Shown here one piece after another: positions 8,110 through 16,567 of a DNA stretch of 64,000 bases (positions are counted from its first letter, which is position 1; the number at the start of each line of letters is the position of its first letter). Source of the DNA: Chloroflexota bacterium. Lineage in GTDB: Bacteria; Chloroflexota; Dehalococcoidia; Tepidiformales; Tepidiformaceae. The notes beneath the pieces are model-generated. The model searched no databases and was not told the origin of the DNA. It was given only the letters and a program-made list of their open reading frames with translations. The translations under genes were made by a program, and so were the position numbers. The stretch covers positions 93,479 to 157,478 of the forward strand of contig JAPPBY010000009.1 of the NCBI GenBank assembly GCA_026702615.1, read 5' to 3'.

Positions 8110-9429
8110 ATGCGTTCCCTCAAGACGGTTCGGCGTGCCTTCCTGCTCATCCTGATCGCAGTCGGGATCGGGGTGGCGTGCGGCAGTGACGACGTCGAGC
8201 CGGGCGCCATCCACCTGCTGGAGATCGATGGCGGCATCGGCCCGATCACCGAGCGCTACATCGACCGCGGCATCAACAAGGCCGAGGACGAGGGCGCCAG
8301 GCTCATCGTGATCCAGCTGGACACGCCGGGCGGGTTCAGCTCGTCGATGCGCGAGATCGTGCAGCGCATCGAGGCATCGAACGTGCCGGTCGTCGTGTAC
8401 GTGTCGCCCTACGGGGCGCGGGCGGCGAGCGCCGGGACGTTCATCACGATGTCGGCGCACGTGGCCGTGATGGCGCCGAACACGTCGATCGGCGCGGCCT
8501 CGGCGATCAACGCGGACGGCAGCGACATCGATGGCACGCTCGGCAAGAAGATCGAGAACGACGCCGTCGCGTTTATCCGCGGCATCGCGGAGCTGCGCGG
8601 ACGCAATGCCGACTGGGCCGAAGAAGCGGTCCGCGAGGCGGTCGCGGCCACCCAGACCGAGGCGGTCGAGCTGAACGTGGTCGACTTCGTGGCGAGTGAC
8701 GTGGACGAGATCCTGGAGCGCATCGAAGGCACGACTATCGAGCTGAAGCCGGGGCTGCTGGTGACGCTCAATGGCCTTCCCGAGGCGGAGCGGGTAAACA
8801 CGAGCATGACCGTCTGGGAGCGGATGCTGGAGCACCTCGCCAACCCGACGCTCGCGACCATCCTGATCTCGCTGGGGATGATCGGCCTCTTCATCGAGCT
8901 CACGAATCCGGGCGTCATCTTCCCGGGCGTGGCGGGCGTGCTCGCGATCGCGATCGGCTTCCTCGCCCTGGGCGTGCTGCCGGTCGACACCATCGGGCTC
9001 GTCCTGATCGGAATCGCGCTCCTCTTCTTCGCGCTGGAGCTGTTCGTACCGTCCGGGGGGATCCTCGCCGGGGGCGGACTGGTGGCGCTCGTGCTGGGGG
9101 CGATCATCGCCTTCCGGGACACGCCCACGGAGTTTCAGCCGAACCGCATCGTCGTCGGCATCCTGGGGTTCCTGCTCGTGGTCGTGTTCGTCTCGATGGC
9201 GATTGGGCTGGCGCGGATGCGGAAGATGCGTTCGGAAACCGGAGCGGAGGCGCTTGTCGGTAGAATGGCGGTGGCTCGTACACCGCTTACGCCTGACGGC
9301 ACGGTCTTCATCCAGGGCGAGCGCTGGCACGCGGAGCTGGAAGACGGCTCCGCCGCCGAGGGTGAAGAGGTGCGCGTGGTGAGCGCCGATGGCCTTAGGC
9401 TGAGGGTACGGAAGGAGAACCATCCATGA
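8110..9429 (+). CDS. NfeD-family membrane serine protease (ClpP-class)
   Basis: A 439-residue protein with a lipoprotein-like signal (lipobox GVAC, Cys24), an N-terminal ClpP-class protease domain and a C-terminal NfeD membrane/OB region. The protease carries DTPGGF and ARAASAGTF, with the nucleophile in the SAGT motif, and a [11 protein letters not shown] segment supplying the lysine base of the Ser-Lys dyad. Four to five hydrophobic helices follow from about residue 255, then a soluble OB-like tail ([20 protein letters not shown]). The archaeal homologue cuts stomatin; here the stomatin gene follows with an ATGA overlap, the classic NfeD-stomatin pair. The start at 8110 rather than 8104 is chosen from the -10 position. 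Confidence 0.93.
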   Translation: MRSLKTVRRAFLLILIAVGIGVACGSDDVEPGAIHLLEIDGGIGPITERYIDRGINKAEDEGARLIVIQLDTPGGFSSSMREIVQRIEASNVPVVVYVSPYGARAASAGTFITMSAHVAVMAPNTSIGAASAINADGSDIDGTLGKKIENDAVAFIRGIAELRGRNADWAEEAVREAVAATQTEAVELNVVDFVASDVDEILERIEGTTIELKPGLLVTLNGLPEAERVNTSMTVWERMLEHLANPTLATILISLGMIGLFIELTNPGVIFPGVAGVLAIAIGFLALGVLPVDTIGLVLIGIALLFFALELFVPSGGILAGGGLVALVLGAIIAFRDTPTEFQPNRIVVGILGFLLVVVFVSMAIGLARMRKMRSETGAEALVGRMAVARTPLTPDGTVFIQGERWHAELEDGSAAEGEEVRVVSADGLRLRVRKENHP

Positions 9430-10253
9430 CCCAGGAATTGCCACAACCGGAACAGATCGACCAGGAGCCCCCGAGCAGCCTGCTTGCGACCATCATTCGC
9501 GTCTTCCTGCTGGGCCTGAGCGCGATCCTGCTGGTTCCACTGCTCCCCTTCCAGGTACGGGTGGTGGCGGAGTACGAGCGGGGTGTGATCTTCCGCCTCG
9601 GACGCCTGCAGGGAGCGAAGGGGCCGGGCCTCTTCGTGCTGCTGCCGTTTATCGACCGGATGGTGAAGGTCGATCTGCGCACCATCACGCTGGACGTGCC
9701 CTCGCAGGACGCGATCACGCGAGACAACGTGACCGTGCGGGTAAACGCGGTCGTCTACTTCCGGGTGGTCGAGCCGACCATGGCGGTCGTGCGCATCCTC
9801 GACTTCGTGCGCGCTACCTCGCAGATCTCGCAAACAACCCTCCGCTCCGTCATGGGGCAGACGGACCTCGACGGGCTGCTCTCCCAGCGCGAGGAGGTCA
9901 ACCAGGAGCTGCAGGCGATCATCGACGAGGAAACGGAGCCGTGGGGCATCAAGGTCAGCGCGGTCGAGGTGAAGGACGTGGAGCTGCCGGAGCAGATGCG
10001 GCGCGCGATGGCGGCGCAGGCCGAGGCGGAGCGCGACCGGCGCGCGAAGATCATCGCCGCCGACGGCGAGTTCCAGGCCAGCGAGCGGCTGCGTGAAGCA
10101 GCAGACGTCATGGCGGAGCAGCCGATCACGCTGCAGCTGCGCTACCTGCAGACGCTCGGCGAGATCTCCGTTGAGAACAACTCGACGATCGTGTTCCCGT
10201 TGCCGATGGACCTCATCCGCATGTTCATCGAGGACGACGACGACGACGAGTAG
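9426..10253 (+). CDS. SPFH/Band 7 protein, stomatin/prohibitin type
   Basis: A 275-residue stomatin-like protein. An N-terminal hydrophobic hairpin (residues ~18-42) anchors it in the membrane; the Band 7 domain follows ([18 protein letters not shown], then [15 protein letters not shown]) and a coiled, Ala/Glu/Arg-rich segment ([20 protein letters not shown]) drives oligomer formation. The C-terminus ends in an acidic run of Glu and Asp. Stomatins scaffold membrane microdomains; pairing with the upstream NfeD protease by a 4-nt overlap implies translational coupling and a shared role in membrane quality control. Confidence 0.93.
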   Translation: MTQELPQPEQIDQEPPSSLLATIIRVFLLGLSAILLVPLLPFQVRVVAEYERGVIFRLGRLQGAKGPGLFVLLPFIDRMVKVDLRTITLDVPSQDAITRDNVTVRVNAVVYFRVVEPTMAVVRILDFVRATSQISQTTLRSVMGQTDLDGLLSQREEVNQELQAIIDEETEPWGIKVSAVEVKDVELPEQMRRAMAAQAEAERDRRAKIIAADGEFQASERLREAADVMAEQPITLQLRYLQTLGEISVENNSTIVFPLPMDLIRMFIEDDDDDE

Positions 10254-10262
10254 CGAGCGGCG

Positions 10263-11042
10263 TCACGCTCCGGGACGAACGGAGACATCGGCGGCGAGCA
10301 CTGTGAGGCGCTCGCCGCCTTCGCGTTCAACGACAAGGGCTCCATCGGGCGCAATCTCCAGCGCGCGCGCCTCGTAGGCGCCCTCGGGCTCCTCGACGGT
10401 AATCAAGCGGCCGAGCACGAGGCTGACGGCGCGATACGCATCGACGAGCTCGGCCTCTGGAGCGTCCATGGCGCCCTCGAGCTGGTCGCAGATGCGGGCA
10501 AGAAGCGACTCGCGGCCGACTTCGCGGCCAAGCTCGCGGGCGAGGCTGGTGGCGGTATCGCGCAGGGCGTCGGCGGCGGTGGGGTCGGCGTTCACGTTGA
10601 TGCCGATGCCCGCGTAGGCGGTAAGGCCGCCGGGGCCAGTCTCGCCGTCGATGAGCATGCCGCACAGCTTGCGCTCGCCGACCCAGATGTCGTTGGGCCA
10701 CTTGATGCGGGCATCGACGCCCTCATGGGCGCAGGCCTGGCAGACGGCAAGGGGGACGGCGAGAGGGAGGCGGCCGTATGCGTCCCGGGAGGGGCGCAGG
10801 ATGAGCGTGAAGTAGAGGCTTCCGCCGGGGGGGCTGAAGAAGCCTCGCCCCCGGCGCCCACGGCCCGCGGTCTGCGCCTCAGCGAGGATGAGGGTCCCGT
10901 GGGGGGCGCCGTCCGCGGCAGCGGTACGGGCGAGGTCCATGGTCGAGGGGGTTTCGAGGACGTAGCGGAAGTCGCGGCCAAGGGCGGTGGTCTGGAGCGC
11001 GCCGGCAAAGCGATCGGTGTCGAAAGCGGGGGAATCGGGCAT
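10263..11042 (-). CDS. birA: biotin--[acetyl-CoA-carboxylase] ligase
   Basis: A 259-residue group I biotin protein ligase, without the N-terminal DNA-binding domain of repressor-type BirA. It has the nucleotide/biotin-binding GRGRRGRGFFSPPGG loop, KWPNDIWVGERKLCGML with the catalytic Lys, and a C-terminal SH3-like cap. It activates biotin to biotinyl-AMP and attaches it to the carrier lysine, for which the obvious local partner is the carrier protein at 41.6-42.2 kb. The start at 11042 is chosen because residues before it are low-complexity and the frame runs into a terminator hairpin. It overlaps nothing and is convergent with the stomatin gene. Confidence 0.93.
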   Translation of the reverse strand: MPDSPAFDTDRFAGALQTTALGRDFRYVLETPSTMDLARTAAADGAPHGTLILAEAQTAGRGRRGRGFFSPPGGSLYFTLILRPSRDAYGRLPLAVPLAVCQACAHEGVDARIKWPNDIWVGERKLCGMLIDGETGPGGLTAYAGIGINVNADPTAADALRDTATSLARELGREVGRESLLARICDQLEGAMDAPEAELVDAYRAVSLVLGRLITVEEPEGAYEARALEIAPDGALVVEREGGERLTVLAADVSVRPGA

Positions 11043-11064
11043 GGCTGGCGGGAATCCGGGAATG

Positions 11065-11102
11065 AAAAAGGGGCCTGGCGGCAATCGCACCGCTCAGGCC
11101 CC
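11065..11102 (-). terminator. intrinsic terminator upstream of birA
   Basis: Read on the minus strand, a GC-rich hairpin (left arm GGGGCCTGAGCGG, right arm CCGCCAGGCCCC, one bulged base) is followed directly by TTTTT. It lies 22 nt after the stop of an 18-codon ORF and ends 23 nt before the birA start, so it could end a short separate transcript or act as an attenuator of birA. Confidence 0.75.
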
Positions 11103-11123
11103 GTTCGTAGCTCAACGCATGTT

Positions 11124-11180
11124 CTAGGAGGAGGTCACCTCCTGCGCTAGATGGGGTTGGCTACTACTGTGGTCGTCCAT
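11124..11180 (-). CDS. 18-codon leader peptide or micro-ORF
   Basis: The ORF encodes MDDHSSSQPHLAQEVTSS. It is preceded by AAGGAGG with an ideal 8-nt spacing, one of the strongest ribosome-binding sites in the window, and is followed 22 nt later by an intrinsic terminator. Near its end is GGAGGTGACCTCCTCC, whose CCTCC half could pair with the ORF's own Shine-Dalgarno. The arrangement looks like a leader peptide with attenuator ahead of birA, or a free micro-protein. No obvious codon enrichment for one amino acid other than serine is seen. The stretch 11181-11354 otherwise holds only this ORF's promoter region and the rpsB 5' leader. Confidence 0.4.
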   Translation of the reverse strand: MDDHSSSQPHLAQEVTSS

Positions 11181-11354
11181 GCGCATCACCTCCTTCCTTG
11201 CAGCTAACGATAAACGTCCGCCCGCCCGGTGGCTAGAGGTGAAGGTTTGGAAGGCTCGCGCTTCCGCGTGTGGGGGAGCACCGGTATTCTGAGCGGGCGC
11301 GCGGCGCCTGGCGCTCTGCGTCAAATCTATGCGTCGCGCAGAAAGGGGCGGACC

Positions 11355-12206
11355 TTGGTCACGCCCGTCACGATGAAACAGCTCCTCGAAGCCGGTGTGC
11401 ACTTCGGCCACCAGACACGTCGCTGGAACCCGAAGATGCAGCACTTCATCTTCACGGAGCGCAACGGCATCCACATCATCGACCTGCAGCAGACGGTCAC
11501 GCGGCTGGACGAAGCGATCGACTTCGTGCGCGAGGTCGTCGCCAGCGGCAACGACGTGCTCATCATCGGCACGAAGAAGCAGGCCCGCGAGACGGTCGAG
11601 CAGGAGGCGCAGCGCGCCGGCCTGCCCTATGTAAACAACCGTTGGCTGGGCGGCACGCTCACCAACTTCCGGACGATCCAGGCGCGCATCCGCCACATGC
11701 GCGACCTCGAGGATCGCACCGAGCGCGGCGAGTTCGCGCGGCGCGCCAAGAAGGAGCAGCTCGATATCGCCAACGAGATCGAGCGGCTGAACCGCTACTT
11801 CGGCGGCATCAAGTACCTTGACCGGCTTCCCGGAGCCGTCTTCGTCATCGACACGATGAAGGAGGCGATCGCGGTGGCCGAGTGCGATCGGCTGGGAGTC
11901 CCGATCGTGTCGCTGGTCGACACGAACTGCGACCCGGACCCGATCGCCTACCCGATCCCGAGCAACGACGACGCCATTCGCGCGATCAAGCTCATCCTCG
12001 GCAAGATTGCCGACGGCGCGATCGAGGGCCGCGCGGCCCGCGAAGCGGGAGTCGGCGCCGAAGCCTACAGCGAGGAGATGGCGCAGCTCGCGGCCGAGCA
12101 GGAAGCCGCGGCAGCCGAAGCCGAGACTGAAGCCGAAGCGCCAGCAGCAGAAGAACCGGTCGCCGCGGCGGCCGTACCGGCATCAGAGGAGCAGACCACT
12201 GGCTAG
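11355..12206 (+). CDS. rpsB: 30S ribosomal protein S2
   Basis: A 283-residue S2 protein: [20 protein letters not shown] at the N-terminus, [17 protein letters not shown], and the conserved [14 protein letters not shown] and [18 protein letters not shown] blocks. The C-terminus carries a long Glu/Ala tail. The start is TTG at 11355 with AAAGGGG 7 nt upstream; a downstream ATG at 11373 has no ribosome site and would trim conserved sequence. It begins the rpsB-tsf-pyrH-frr-uppS-cdsA run found in many bacteria. Its stop overlaps the tsf start. Confidence 0.97.
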   Translation: MVTPVTMKQLLEAGVHFGHQTRRWNPKMQHFIFTERNGIHIIDLQQTVTRLDEAIDFVREVVASGNDVLIIGTKKQARETVEQEAQRAGLPYVNNRWLGGTLTNFRTIQARIRHMRDLEDRTERGEFARRAKKEQLDIANEIERLNRYFGGIKYLDRLPGAVFVIDTMKEAIAVAECDRLGVPIVSLVDTNCDPDPIAYPIPSNDDAIRAIKLILGKIADGAIEGRAAREAGVGAEAYSEEMAQLAAEQEAAAAEAETEAEAPAAEEPVAAAAVPASEEQTTG

Positions 12207-12705
12207 CATCTCAACAGCGATGGTGAAGGAGCTGCGCGACTCGAGCGGCTCCGGGGTAATGGACGCAAAGCGCGCCCTGGAAGAGGCCGACGGCGACATG
12301 ACGCAGGCGGCCGCCATCCTGCGGGAGCGGGGACTGGCGGCGGCGGCGAAGCGCGCCGAGCGCGAGACCGGCCAGGGGGTCGTCGACACCTATATCCACG
12401 CGGGCGGCCGCATCGGTGCACTCGTGGAGGTGAACTGCGAGACGGACTTCGTGGCGAACACCGACGAATTCCGGTCGCTCGTGCACGAGATCGCGATGCA
12501 GGTCGCGGCGATGAATCCCGTCGTCGTCTCGGCGGACGACCGCGAGGCTGGACTTGAAGGCGACGACGACGAGGTCGCGCTGTTGAGCCAGCCGTGGGTG
12601 AAGGACGCATCGAAGACGATCTCGGACCTGGTCCAGGATTCGATGGCAAAGACGGGGGAGAACATCCGCGTGCGGCGTTTCGCACGCTTCGAACTCGGAT
12701 CGTAA
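12199..12705 (+). CDS. tsf: elongation factor Ts, short form, CTG start
   Basis: A 168-residue EF-Ts that recycles EF-Tu by releasing GDP. The N-terminal UBA-like domain ([20 protein letters not shown]) is followed by the exchange motif CETDFVANT and ends after the first core subdomain, much shorter than the ~280 residues of E. coli. The best start is CTG at 12199: AGAGGAG lies 7 nt upstream, and reading CTG as Met gives MASIST, which aligns to the usual MA-x-I-T start. The first ATG (12220) would remove seven conserved residues and has no ribosome site. It overlaps rpsB by 8 nt. Confidence 0.93.
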   Translation: MASISTAMVKELRDSSGSGVMDAKRALEEADGDMTQAAAILRERGLAAAAKRAERETGQGVVDTYIHAGGRIGALVEVNCETDFVANTDEFRSLVHEIAMQVAAMNPVVVSADDREAGLEGDDDEVALLSQPWVKDASKTISDLVQDSMAKTGENIRVRRFARFELGS

Positions 12706-12716
12706 GAGGGGGAGCC

Positions 12717-13463
12717 GTGACCGACGCGTACGGGCGCGCGCTCGTAAAGCTCAGCGGTGAGGCCCTGATGGGCGACCGCGAGTTTGGCATCGATCCCGAC
12801 ACGATCGCCAATCTCGCCGAACAGATCGCGTGCGCCTCGGCCGGTGGGGTCGAGGTCGCGATCGTCGTCGGCGGCGGGAATTTCTGGCGGGGCCAGGCGG
12901 CGGCGGAGACCGGGATGGACCGCGCCACCGCGGACTACGCCGGGATGCTCAGCACGATGATGAACGCACTCGCACTGCAGGACGCGCTCGAGCACGCCGG
13001 CGCGGAGGTTCGCACGCAAACGGCGCTGACGATGGCGCAGATCGCGGAGCCCTACATCCGGCGCCGGGCGATTCGGCACCTGGAGAAGGGGCGGGTCGTC
13101 GTGTTCGCCTCGGGGACGGGCAACCCGTTCATGACTACGGACACGGCGGCGGCCCTGCGCGCCATCGAGGTCGACTGCGAGACGCTGCTGATGGCGAAGA
13201 ACGGCGTGGACGGCGTGTACGACGCCGACCCGGCAACCTCGCCGGATGCCAAGCGGTTCGAGCGCTTGAGCCACATCGAGGCGATCCAGCGGCGCCTGCA
13301 GGTGATGGACAGCACAGCCCTGAGCCTCTGCATGGAGCACGAGCTTCCCATCGTCGTCTTCGACGTGCGGGCGAAGGACAGCATCTACCGGGCGCTCAAC
13401 GGGGAGCGCATCGGCACGACCGTGAGCGCGGGAGCGCTCACCGAGCCCGCCCATCCGGGTTAG
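12717..13463 (+). CDS. pyrH: UMP kinase
   Basis: A 248-residue amino-acid-kinase-fold enzyme that phosphorylates UMP to UDP. Motifs: [12 protein letters not shown] at the N-terminus, [10 protein letters not shown] for phosphate binding, [20 protein letters not shown] for UMP recognition and [12 protein letters not shown] near the nucleotide site. The start is GTG, preceded by GAGGGGGAG. It follows tsf by 11 nt and precedes frr by 15 nt, the standard order. Confidence 0.97.
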   Translation: MTDAYGRALVKLSGEALMGDREFGIDPDTIANLAEQIACASAGGVEVAIVVGGGNFWRGQAAAETGMDRATADYAGMLSTMMNALALQDALEHAGAEVRTQTALTMAQIAEPYIRRRAIRHLEKGRVVVFASGTGNPFMTTDTAAALRAIEVDCETLLMAKNGVDGVYDADPATSPDAKRFERLSHIEAIQRRLQVMDSTALSLCMEHELPIVVFDVRAKDSIYRALNGERIGTTVSAGALTEPAHPG

Positions 13464-13478
13464 ATCGAGAGCAGACGC

Positions 13479-14042
13479 ATGGCCGACCCAGAAGAGATCA
13501 TGCTCGACGCGGAGATGCGCATGGACGGCGCCGTGGAGGCGTTCCATCGAGAGCTTGCCGGTGTCCGCACGGGCCGTGCCCACCCCAGTCTCATCGAGGG
13601 GCTGCAGGTGGAGCACTACGGGCAGACGCAGCCGCTCAACCAGCTCGGCACCATCAACGCGCCCGAGGCGCGGCTGCTGGCCGTACAGGTGTGGGACGCC
13701 GGGGCCGTGCAATCGGTCGTGAAGGCGATTCAGACCTCCGACCTGGGCCTGAACCCGAACATCGACGGGCAGCTCATCCGCCTGCCGATCCCCCAGCTCA
13801 CGGAGGAACGCCGCCGCGAGTTCGTGCGGATGGTCCACCAGAAGGCGGAAGACGCACGCGTCGCGGTTCGCAATGTGCGCCGGCACACGCACGACGACCT
13901 GCGCAAGGGCGAGCGCGAGGGCGACATGACGCAGGACGACCTGCGCGACTACGAGAGCGACCTGCAAAAGCTCACCGACTCCCACACCGGCCTGATCGAC
14001 GAGGCGATGAAGCACAAGGAGGAGGAGCTGCTTGAGCTATAG
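13479..14042 (+). CDS. frr: ribosome recycling factor
   Basis: A 187-residue RRF, the family's usual length. The first helix contains ELAGVRTGRAHPSLIEGLQV with the conserved RTGRA loop; the beta domain has QPLNQLGTINAPEARLLAVQVWD, and the C-terminal helices have RREFVRMVHQKAEDARVAVR with the conserved arginines. RRF with EF-G splits post-termination ribosomes. Its end overlaps the uppS start by 11 nt, so the two are translationally coupled. Confidence 0.97.
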   Translation: MADPEEIMLDAEMRMDGAVEAFHRELAGVRTGRAHPSLIEGLQVEHYGQTQPLNQLGTINAPEARLLAVQVWDAGAVQSVVKAIQTSDLGLNPNIDGQLIRLPIPQLTEERRREFVRMVHQKAEDARVAVRNVRRHTHDDLRKGEREGDMTQDDLRDYESDLQKLTDSHTGLIDEAMKHKEEELLEL

Positions 14043-14832
14043 GCTGGCGCAGCGCGCGGGGACCGAATCCCGAACCGACCCCGGCGGCGACCGCATATCG
14101 TCGCTGACGGGTGGGCGCGTGCCCGGCCACATCGCGATCATCATGGACGGCAACGGGCGCTGGGCCACGGAGCGCGGCCTGCCGCGCGCGGCCGGGCACC
14201 GGGCCGGAGCGGAAAACATCCGGCGCGTGATCGAGCGCTTCGCCGAGCACGACGTCCGTTACGTCACGCTCTTCGCCTTCTCGACCGAGAACTGGAACCG
14301 GCCGGCGAGCGAGGTGTCGGTCATATTCCAGCTGATCGACCGGTTCCTCCAGCGGGAGCTGGACAACATGCAGCGCGATAACGTGCGCATCCGCCACTTC
14401 GGCCATCTCGAGCAGCTCCCGGCGGCGCTGGCCGTGCGAGTCAAAGAGGCGGTGGCGGTAACCCGCGAGAACGACGGTCTGAAGCTGAACATCTGCCTGA
14501 GCTACGGCAGCCGCGACGAGATCGTGACCGCCATCCAGCGGATCGCCGAGGAGGGCATCCCCGCCGCGGAGATCGACGAGGAGGCGGTGTCGTCGCGGCT
14601 GCTCACGGGCGGCCTCCCGGACCCCGACCTGGTCATTCGTACGGCGGGGGAGCAGCGCATCTCGAACTTCCTGCTCTGGCAGAACGCCTATGCGGAGCTC
14701 TACTTCACGTCCGCCTACTGGCCGGATTTCGGGCGGGAGGACGTGGACCTCGCGCTCGCCGAGTACGGCCGCCGCAAGCGGAAGTTCGGCAAGTTGCTGC
14801 CGGAAGACCTCGACGCGTTCGAGGACGCCTAG
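14032..14832 (+). CDS. uppS: isoprenyl transferase (cis-prenyltransferase)
   Basis: A 266-residue undecaprenyl diphosphate synthase family enzyme that lengthens FPP with IPP to give the lipid carrier for peptidoglycan. It shows HIAIIMDGNGRWA with the catalytic Asp, RAAGHRAG, FAFSTENWNRP, and the C-terminal signature DLVIRTAGEQRISNFLLWQ. The start is TTG inside the end of frr, with GGAGGAG just upstream; about 30 poorly conserved residues precede the catalytic domain. It ends on the base where cdsA begins. Confidence 0.96.
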   Translation: MSYRLAQRAGTESRTDPGGDRISSLTGGRVPGHIAIIMDGNGRWATERGLPRAAGHRAGAENIRRVIERFAEHDVRYVTLFAFSTENWNRPASEVSVIFQLIDRFLQRELDNMQRDNVRIRHFGHLEQLPAALAVRVKEAVAVTRENDGLKLNICLSYGSRDEIVTAIQRIAEEGIPAAEIDEEAVSSRLLTGGLPDPDLVIRTAGEQRISNFLLWQNAYAELYFTSAYWPDFGREDVDLALAEYGRRKRKFGKLLPEDLDAFEDA

Positions 14833-15641
14833 TGCGAATCCCCCGCAATCTCGCGCTTCGTTTGGCGACGGCGGCGGTGGGCGTGCCCCTGCTGCTGCTG
14901 GTCGTCTGGGCCGGCGGCTGGCCGTTCGCCATCGTGGCGGGATTGATCACGCTGGGCGGCACGATCGAGTTCGCGCACGCGTGGCTCATGCCCACGCGGC
15001 CCTACCGGGAGGTGGTGCAACTCGGTCCGGGGCTGCTTGCCCCGGCCGTCGTGGTGGCGGGAGTCCACGCCGACGAGCGTTTCCTCATCGCCGGAGCCCT
15101 GCTGACTGCGCTCTTCCTCGCCGCGGGCTATTCCCGCTCCAACCTCTTCGGACCGCGCAAGCCGCTCCGGGTCGCGGGCTGGGCGATCGTCTATCCGGGC
15201 ATCATCTTCTCGACGATCGTGCTGACGCGGGATCTCGATCAGGGCCGCGACTGGGTGCTGCTGACGGTGCTGACGACCTTCACGATCGACACGGGCGCCT
15301 ACTTCACCGGATCCCTGCTCGGGCGGCACAAACTGTGGCCTGCCATCAGCCCGCGGAAGACGTGGGAAGGCGCCGTTGGAGGGTTATGCGGGGGTGTGCT
15401 GGCCACCGGGGTGCTCTCGCCGTGGATGGACCTTGGATTGGGCGTGGGCGCCATCGTGGGGCTGGGGGTGGGGCTGGGCGTGGCGGCGCAGGCAGGCGAC
15501 CTGCTGGAGAGCTGGATGAAGCGCAAGGCCGACATCAAGGACTCCTCGGGCTTGCTGCCCGGACACGGGGGCCTACTCGACCGGCTCGACTCGATCGTGT
15601 TCGTGGCGCCGGTCGTGTACCTGGTCGCGAACTTCACCTGA
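14832..15641 (+). CDS. cdsA: phosphatidate cytidylyltransferase
   Basis: A 269-residue integral membrane enzyme with about seven or eight hydrophobic helices. The C-terminal signature SWMKRKADIKDSSGLLPGHG matches the CDP-diglyceride synthase pattern with the catalytic acidic residues, and ISPRKTWEGAVGG matches the substrate-binding loop. It converts phosphatidic acid and CTP to CDP-diacylglycerol for phospholipids. Start GTG overlaps the uppS stop by 1 nt. It ends the ribosome/lipid operon. Confidence 0.95.
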   Translation: MRIPRNLALRLATAAVGVPLLLLVVWAGGWPFAIVAGLITLGGTIEFAHAWLMPTRPYREVVQLGPGLLAPAVVVAGVHADERFLIAGALLTALFLAAGYSRSNLFGPRKPLRVAGWAIVYPGIIFSTIVLTRDLDQGRDWVLLTVLTTFTIDTGAYFTGSLLGRHKLWPAISPRKTWEGAVGGLCGGVLATGVLSPWMDLGLGVGAIVGLGVGLGVAAQAGDLLESWMKRKADIKDSSGLLPGHGGLLDRLDSIVFVAPVVYLVANFT

Positions 15642-15678
15642 CCGAAACGCGCCGGCCTGCCCGTTCCGGGCGCTCGCC

Positions 15679-15684
15679 TAAGAT
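15679..15684 (+). promoter_or_regulatory. -10 box (TAAGAT) of a leaderless transcript
   Basis: TAAGAT is 7 nt upstream of the ATG of the epoxide-hydrolase-like gene and no Shine-Dalgarno lies between them; the gene would be transcribed separately from cdsA. Confidence 0.5.
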
Positions 15685-15691
15685 AGGACTA

Positions 15692-16567
15692 ATGGCTCCC
15701 GAAGCGCCGTTCGAGCCCCAGCACCGCCAGGTCGTGGCGAACGGCTTACGCATGCATTATGTGGAGGGCGGCGAGGGCGAGCCGGTTGTGTTCCTGCACG
15801 GCTTCCCGGAGTGCTGGTACTCGTGGCGGAAGCAGCTGCCGGCGCTGGCGCCGAACTACCACGTGATCGCCCCCGACCTGCGGGGCTACCACGAGACCGA
15901 AGCGCGGCCTCCTTACGACACGGAGACGCTCCAGCAGGATGTGCTCGGGCTCATCGAGACGCTGGGCGAGAGCAGCGCGCACATCGTGGGGCACGACTGG
16001 GGCGGGGCGATCGCCTGGCAGCTGGCCATGAATCACCCGGCCGCCGTCCGCTCACTCGCGGTCCTGAACATCCCGCACCCGGCGCTCTTCCGCGAGGGGC
16101 TGCGCAGCGTCGCACAGCTGCGGCGGAGCTGGTACATCGCCTTCTTCCAGCTGCCGTGGCTGCCAGAGCAGATGCTGTCCTTCGATGGCTACCGGCGACT
16201 GGCACGCTCGGTCTGCCGGGGGATCCCGGCAGGGGAGGAGCGGCGGGCCGACCTGGCGTTCTACCGGAAGAGCTGGCGAGAGCACGGCCTCACGGGCGGG
16301 ATCAACTGGTACCGCGCCCTCCTTCGTAGCCCGCAGTCCCTCCCCGATCCCGTGCCCATCATCGGAGCGACGACGACGATGATCTGGGGCGAGGAAGACG
16401 TCGCCCTCGGCAAGGAGTTGACGGTCGGCACGGAGCGGTTCGTGCACGACTTCAACCTCCACTACGTTTCGGGGGCCGGGCACTTCGTGCAGCAGGATGC
16501 GCCGAAGCGAGTCAACGAGCTGTTGTTGGCACACCTGGAGCGGGCGGGGAGCCGTTCGAATGGCTGA
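15692..16567 (+). CDS. alpha/beta hydrolase, epoxide-hydrolase-like
   Basis: A 291-residue alpha/beta-hydrolase fold protein. FLHGFPECWYSWRKQ holds the HG oxyanion motif typical of epoxide hydrolases and haloalkane dehalogenases; the nucleophile elbow is GHDWGGAIAW with Asp as nucleophile, and GAGHFVQQDAP provides the catalytic His. A lid region with Trp/Tyr follows the nucleophile. The Asp nucleophile separates it from esterases, which use Ser. The preferred substrate (epoxide or halide) is not decided by sequence. It overlaps the start of the next gene by 8 nt, so the two are probably co-expressed. Confidence 0.9.
   Translation: MAPEAPFEPQHRQVVANGLRMHYVEGGEGEPVVFLHGFPECWYSWRKQLPALAPNYHVIAPDLRGYHETEARPPYDTETLQQDVLGLIETLGESSAHIVGHDWGGAIAWQLAMNHPAAVRSLAVLNIPHPALFREGLRSVAQLRRSWYIAFFQLPWLPEQMLSFDGYRRLARSVCRGIPAGEERRADLAFYRKSWREHGLTGGINWYRALLRSPQSLPDPVPIIGATTTMIWGEEDVALGKELTVGTERFVHDFNLHYVSGAGHFVQQDAPKRVNELLLAHLERAGSRSNG

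Noticed and set aside
12007..12198. A longer tsf frame reaching back into rpsB
   Set aside because: It is the shadow of the rpsB tail; conserved EF-Ts sequence starts only at the CTG.
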